From NCBI GenBank assembly GCA_945862235.1, contig CAMAYU010000003.1, positions 20,460 to 84,459 of the forward strand: 64,000 nucleotides of DNA, written 5' to 3'. A program made the translations under genes and the position numbers. The DNA is from Schlesneria paludicola DSM 18645 (GTDB lineage: Bacteria; Planctomycetota; Planctomycetia; Planctomycetales; Planctomycetaceae). This document shows positions 61,227-64,000 of the stretch, piece after piece. Every line of letters starts with the position of its first letter. Position 1 is the first letter of the stretch. Under the pieces are notes generated by a model, which ran no database searches, was not told the origin of the DNA, and saw only the letters and a program-made list of their open reading frames with translations.

Positions 61227-63584
61227 TCATTCCGAACTCGCCAGATCGAGCACGATTACGGAGTGAACTTCGAGGCGCGGGACCGTGATCACGGTGGATG
61301 AACCTTCGACAGCCAGAGAGAGCGGGCGGGCTTCGGGTTGTTGCGTCGCTTGCTGGATGCGGTAGCCGTGCAGGCTGAGCCGGATGTCGTGGATCGGCAG
61401 CGTCTCTTCTCGGAGCGGAACGTCGTCGTTGGGCAGTCCGTGAAACGCCGAGGTGTTGACATCGTTGTAGAGATGCACGAGCAGTTTTGTCTGGCCGTCT
61501 TTCTCTTGTCGGAAGACCGTGGAATGCACGCAGCGTGGAGCCTCGACTTCGACGGGAGGAGTGCTGTTGGCCGCCCAGCGAATCGCGTTGGCCAGCAACA
61601 CTCGCTGATAGGGATAGGCATAGCTGTAGTACGCGTGATCGAGGCCGGCGGCGAAGTAGACGACTCGGCCCTTGCCGAATTGTCGTGTCACGATGGCTGG
61701 AGTGGGCGCGGCGTCTGGCGTGGTGTGCGGAGCCGCTTGAGCTGCGATCGAGATGCCCTCACTGACACGAGTATTGAGCAGCGGGCCTTTGAACGTCACG
61801 GGCTCGCGACCGATCAACTCGCGCAGCTTGTCGCTGGCGAGCACACTGTCGCTCGGCACTCGCAGTGCGAAGACGTTCTTTCGCTTCAGCCAATAGTCGT
61901 CATCGAGGTTCCTCGCGAAATTGATGTCGAGATCGGAGCGAGTTGCCGCATCGGGCTGCGCGGCTCCGTCTTTCGTCGCCGGTTTTGCGAGCGGTTTTGT
62001 CGGGCCGCCGTGATGAACTCCGAGCACGTCGGCCAGCGCGAAATCGGGACGCGGGTCGCCAAACTCGTTGCAGAGCGACGTATCGAGCGACGCCACCAGT
62101 CCGCCGCCATTCCTGACGAACTCCCGGATGGCTGCGGCTTGCGCGTCGCTCAGGCTGGCGGCGTTGGGCAGAATCAGCACCTTCTGGCTCGCGAGATCGT
62201 CCGCGTTCAGGTTCCAATCGCAAGTCACCGTCACCGGCAGATGCTCTTCGAGGATCGCTCGGTAAGTCCCGAAGACATGTGCCAGATAACGATCTTCAAC
62301 TTGCCCCGAACTGCGACCGTAGAACGTGCGCGTGTTGTCGCTGAGCAGCATCGCGCCCCACGGCTCAGGACGTTTGTGAGTCAGCCAGGGCTTGCGTCGT
62401 TGGACTTCGGCCAGTGCGTCATAGGCCCCTTTTTGCATGTGCTCGGGCTGGATGACCGCGAGGCTTGGGCTGGCTCCGTGAGTCGCCGCCAACAGCACGC
62501 GACGCAGCACTTCATGCGCGGGGAAACTGTCCTTGCCGTAAGGATTGCCGTGCGACATCAGATACGGCTCGCTGAAGGCGACCCGGTGATTCGTGCAGGC
62601 CCAGATGTAGGCGTTGGCCAGCGCCGGGACGATCGTTGCGCCGCGGTTGGTTTCATCGAGCCAGAATTCCTGGTCGGGAGCATCCAGCAACAGATTCATC
62701 CGCGCCGGCATGTTGCGCGGCAGGTCGCGGTAATGACCGAAGCGACCGGCGTTCGTCGTCCAGGTCACCAGCGCGACATCGGGCTTGATCCCCTTGAGCC
62801 GCGTTTGCATCCGACGAATGACGTCTTCCATGCGTCGATCGGCCCAATGCTGATAACGCCGAAATGCGGCATCGTTGAGATCGACGTTCGGAATCTCGCC
62901 GCCGGTGTCGCGCCGAAAGTTCTCGCGGCAATGCTGGCAGTAGCAGACGCCCGCGTAATGCAGTCCATCAAAGCTGAACGCATCGACTTGATACCTCTCG
63001 ACGATCTCCGCGAGCACCTCGATGAAGAAGTCGCCATACGGACCGAGCAGGCACAACATGCCTCCATAAGGATGCTGCTTCAGATCGACCTGCGGGACGT
63101 CCGTCGTGTTGGTTGGAACTCGCCGCCAGTCGGGATGCTCGGCATAGACCTCGCTTTGCAATGTCGGCGGATAAACGCCCAGGATCCGCAGCCCGAGCCG
63201 TCGATATTCGGCGACCTCTTTATCAACCGAGTCCGCCGCAACATGCGGACTGCGCCGCTTCAGCAGCTTGCTGTCATAGAAGACGTGAAACGGATCGACG
63301 AAGCCCATCTCGCTGATCGTGACCCCAGCTTTGACGGCACGCTGCCGTTGCTCGGCATTCTGGACCGACAGCGTGTAGCCCACTCCCACAGTTTCCTGCA
63401 CCCACTCCGGAATGCGGATCTCTCGAAACGGAGTCTTGTCGAACGGCTCGGCCGCAATGCTCCGGCCCCAGATCGAAGCCCGAGCTGGCTCATCAGCACT
63501 GGCGAGGTTCGGCAAGACTGCGACGCGAACCAGCGCCGCAGAAACCAAGACCAGAGGAGCAAGGAGTTGCAGAGGATGTTTCAT
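61227..63584 (-). CDS. Secreted GH42-like glycosidase with GH42-trimerisation-type domain
   Basis: 785 aa from ATG 63584, which starts the signal peptide (MKHPLQLLAPLVLVSAALV). The longer frame to 63794 is repeat DNA. A TIM barrel spans about 60-450 (GVYPPTLQSEVYAEHPDWRR, FSFDGLHYAGVCYCQHCREN, VALVTWTTNAGRFGHYRDLP, HRVAFSEPYLMSHGNPYG). A Rossmann-like GH42M-type domain follows at about 450-690 (VLILPNAASLSDAQAAAIRE, VRNGGGLVASLDTSLCNEFG), then a C-terminal beta domain. Candidate acids are Asp in SFDG and Glu in FSEPY. Beta-galactosidase or fucosidase activity are both possible. Confidence 0.82.
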   Translation of the reverse strand: MKHPLQLLAPLVLVSAALVRVAVLPNLASADEPARASIWGRSIAAEPFDKTPFREIRIPEWVQETVGVGYTLSVQNAEQRQRAVKAGVTISEMGFVDPFHVFYDSKLLKRRSPHVAADSVDKEVAEYRRLGLRILGVYPPTLQSEVYAEHPDWRRVPTNTTDVPQVDLKQHPYGGMLCLLGPYGDFFIEVLAEIVERYQVDAFSFDGLHYAGVCYCQHCRENFRRDTGGEIPNVDLNDAAFRRYQHWADRRMEDVIRRMQTRLKGIKPDVALVTWTTNAGRFGHYRDLPRNMPARMNLLLDAPDQEFWLDETNRGATIVPALANAYIWACTNHRVAFSEPYLMSHGNPYGKDSFPAHEVLRRVLLAATHGASPSLAVIQPEHMQKGAYDALAEVQRRKPWLTHKRPEPWGAMLLSDNTRTFYGRSSGQVEDRYLAHVFGTYRAILEEHLPVTVTCDWNLNADDLASQKVLILPNAASLSDAQAAAIREFVRNGGGLVASLDTSLCNEFGDPRPDFALADVLGVHHGGPTKPLAKPATKDGAAQPDAATRSDLDINFARNLDDDYWLKRKNVFALRVPSDSVLASDKLRELIGREPVTFKGPLLNTRVSEGISIAAQAAPHTTPDAAPTPAIVTRQFGKGRVVYFAAGLDHAYYSYAYPYQRVLLANAIRWAANSTPPVEVEAPRCVHSTVFRQEKDGQTKLLVHLYNDVNTSAFHGLPNDDVPLREETLPIHDIRLSLHGYRIQQATQQPEARPLSLAVEGSSTVITVPRLEVHSVIVLDLASSE

Positions 63585-63724
63585 CGAGTGAATTTCCGAT
63601 TGGCCTTCTTCGCGATGACCGACAAAGACAGTTTCTTTGCTTCTTTGCCGGACGTTTAGGTTCTTCGTGGGACGTTCGACGATCCTATGAGCTTTGTGGC
63701 ACTCCGCCATTCGTGTGGATAGCC

Positions 63725-63794
63725 GTGAGCGGCAAGGCGCTAGCCGCCGGTTCTGAACGAATGAAGAACCCGCGGCTAGCGCCTTGCGGCTCAC
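63725..63794. repeat. Palindromic element family C, copy 3
   Basis: GTGAGCGGCAAGGCGCTAGC pairs imperfectly with GCTAGCGCCTTGCGGCTCAC. The left flank CACTCCGCCATTCGTGTGGA resembles that of copy 1. It lies 140 nt 5' of the GH42-like start, within a 376-bp stretch without other genes except the partial one at the edge. Confidence 0.9.
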
Positions 63795-63897
63795 AAATAC
63801 GGTTCTCGGATAGCCGCTGTCTGAGTTGGCTATTGTACCTTGAGGACGACTCGGGAGCTATTGTCGAAAGTCGTGGATGAGGTGAGTTGAAGAAGGC

Positions 63898-63957
63898 GGT
63901 GTGCTTGGGGAGAAATTGGAGTTGAACGACATCCCATTTCTTTTCCAGGAGCACACC
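63898..63957 (+). promoter_or_regulatory. Possible hairpin masking the ribosome site of the edge gene
   Basis: GGTGTGCT at 63898-63905 is complementary to AGCACACC at 63950-63957, whose left side overlaps the CAGGAG ribosome site before the GTG at 63961. The loop is 44 nt. Could equally be a transposon end. Confidence 0.35.
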
Positions 63958-63960
63958 ACC

Positions 63961-64000
63961 GTGTCAAAAGTTATCGAAGCGTCGAACGTTTTACCTGTGT
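63961..64000 (+). CDS. Start of an unidentified gene cut by the window edge
   Basis: GTG at 63961 lies nine nt after CAGGAG and opens a frame of 13 codons (SKVIEASNVLPV) to the edge. Too short to assign. It is the only + strand candidate in the last 15 kb. An insertion-sequence transposase is one possibility given the upstream inverted repeat, but the residues seen do not prove it. Confidence 0.4.
   Translation, partial: MSKVIEASNVLPV

Noticed and set aside
61338..63659. A 773-codon open frame on the + strand opposite the GH42-like gene
   Set aside because: It mirrors a real gene with a signal peptide and family motifs; its own translation shows no fold or family pattern. High GC opens such shadow frames throughout the window (also 4581-5918, 18851-20260, 48748-50382, 57021-58382).

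Overview
The window reads as chromosomal DNA of a planctomycete (Planctomycetota). The evidence is a dense set of families concentrated in that phylum: five DUF1501 proteins with twin-arginine-like N-termini, one large cytochrome-c-like/DUF1549/DUF1553 protein, a PDZ plus HEAT-repeat protein resembling DUF6288, FG-GAP proteins, a PmoA-like (DUF6807) domain, and many secreted beta-propeller proteins resembling glycosidases and sialidases. GC content is high, and Shine-Dalgarno sites (AGGAG/GGAGG type) decide many starts. I see no rRNA, tRNA, CRISPR array or complete insertion sequence.

Layout. (1) 1-10.7 kb: two DUF1501 genes, a GntR/FCD regulator, an amidohydrolase fused to a class-III aminotransferase, an HpaI-type aldolase, then on the + strand a PhyH-type dioxygenase with a cytosolic five-bladed propeller protein, and a third DUF1501 gene. 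(2) 11-43 kb: a mostly minus-strand block of secreted carbohydrate-active-like proteins: sialidase-like, a GH51/GH39-like arabinofuranosidase (+ strand), an FG-GAP/PmoA-like fusion, an exo-rhamnogalacturonan-lyase-like (PcRGLX/YetA) protein, tandem GH43/GH32-like propellers, a DUF4838 protein, a pectate-lyase-superfamily beta-helix and several propeller-plus-sandwich proteins. Several neighbours overlap as ATGA or GTGA. No TonB/SusC/SusD transporter is present. (3) 42.8-48.6 kb: a + strand operon of cytosolic propeller, MlrC/M81 protein, MFS transporter, DapA-family lyase and amidohydrolase. (4) 48.6-64 kb: a nested LamG/propeller protein, another propeller-plus-sandwich protein, DUF1501 and cytochrome-c/DUF1549/DUF1553 genes, a DUF6288-like protein and a GH42-like protein, all on the minus strand. 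A + strand gene begins at the right edge.

How the genes may work together. The secreted set looks like machinery for a pectin-like or other complex glycan (rhamnogalacturonan lyase-like, arabinofuranosidase-like, glucuronidase-like and beta-helix proteins). The two cytosolic modules look like catabolism of small acids or amides released from it or from other organic matter. Substrates are inference only.

The most striking signal is not a protein. At least five sequence-unrelated families of GC-rich palindromic elements (A-E, about 54-90 bp, usually two hairpins or one long hairpin) are scattered through the window. Nine copies lie within about 60 nt 3' of a stop codon, one supplies the stop codon of the MFS gene, and one sits in frame inside the DUF1553 coding sequence. 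The window also records decay: a frameshifted sialidase, a truncated propeller gene, an orphan membrane-segment fragment, and two sites that carry different leftovers of one duplicated gene junction.
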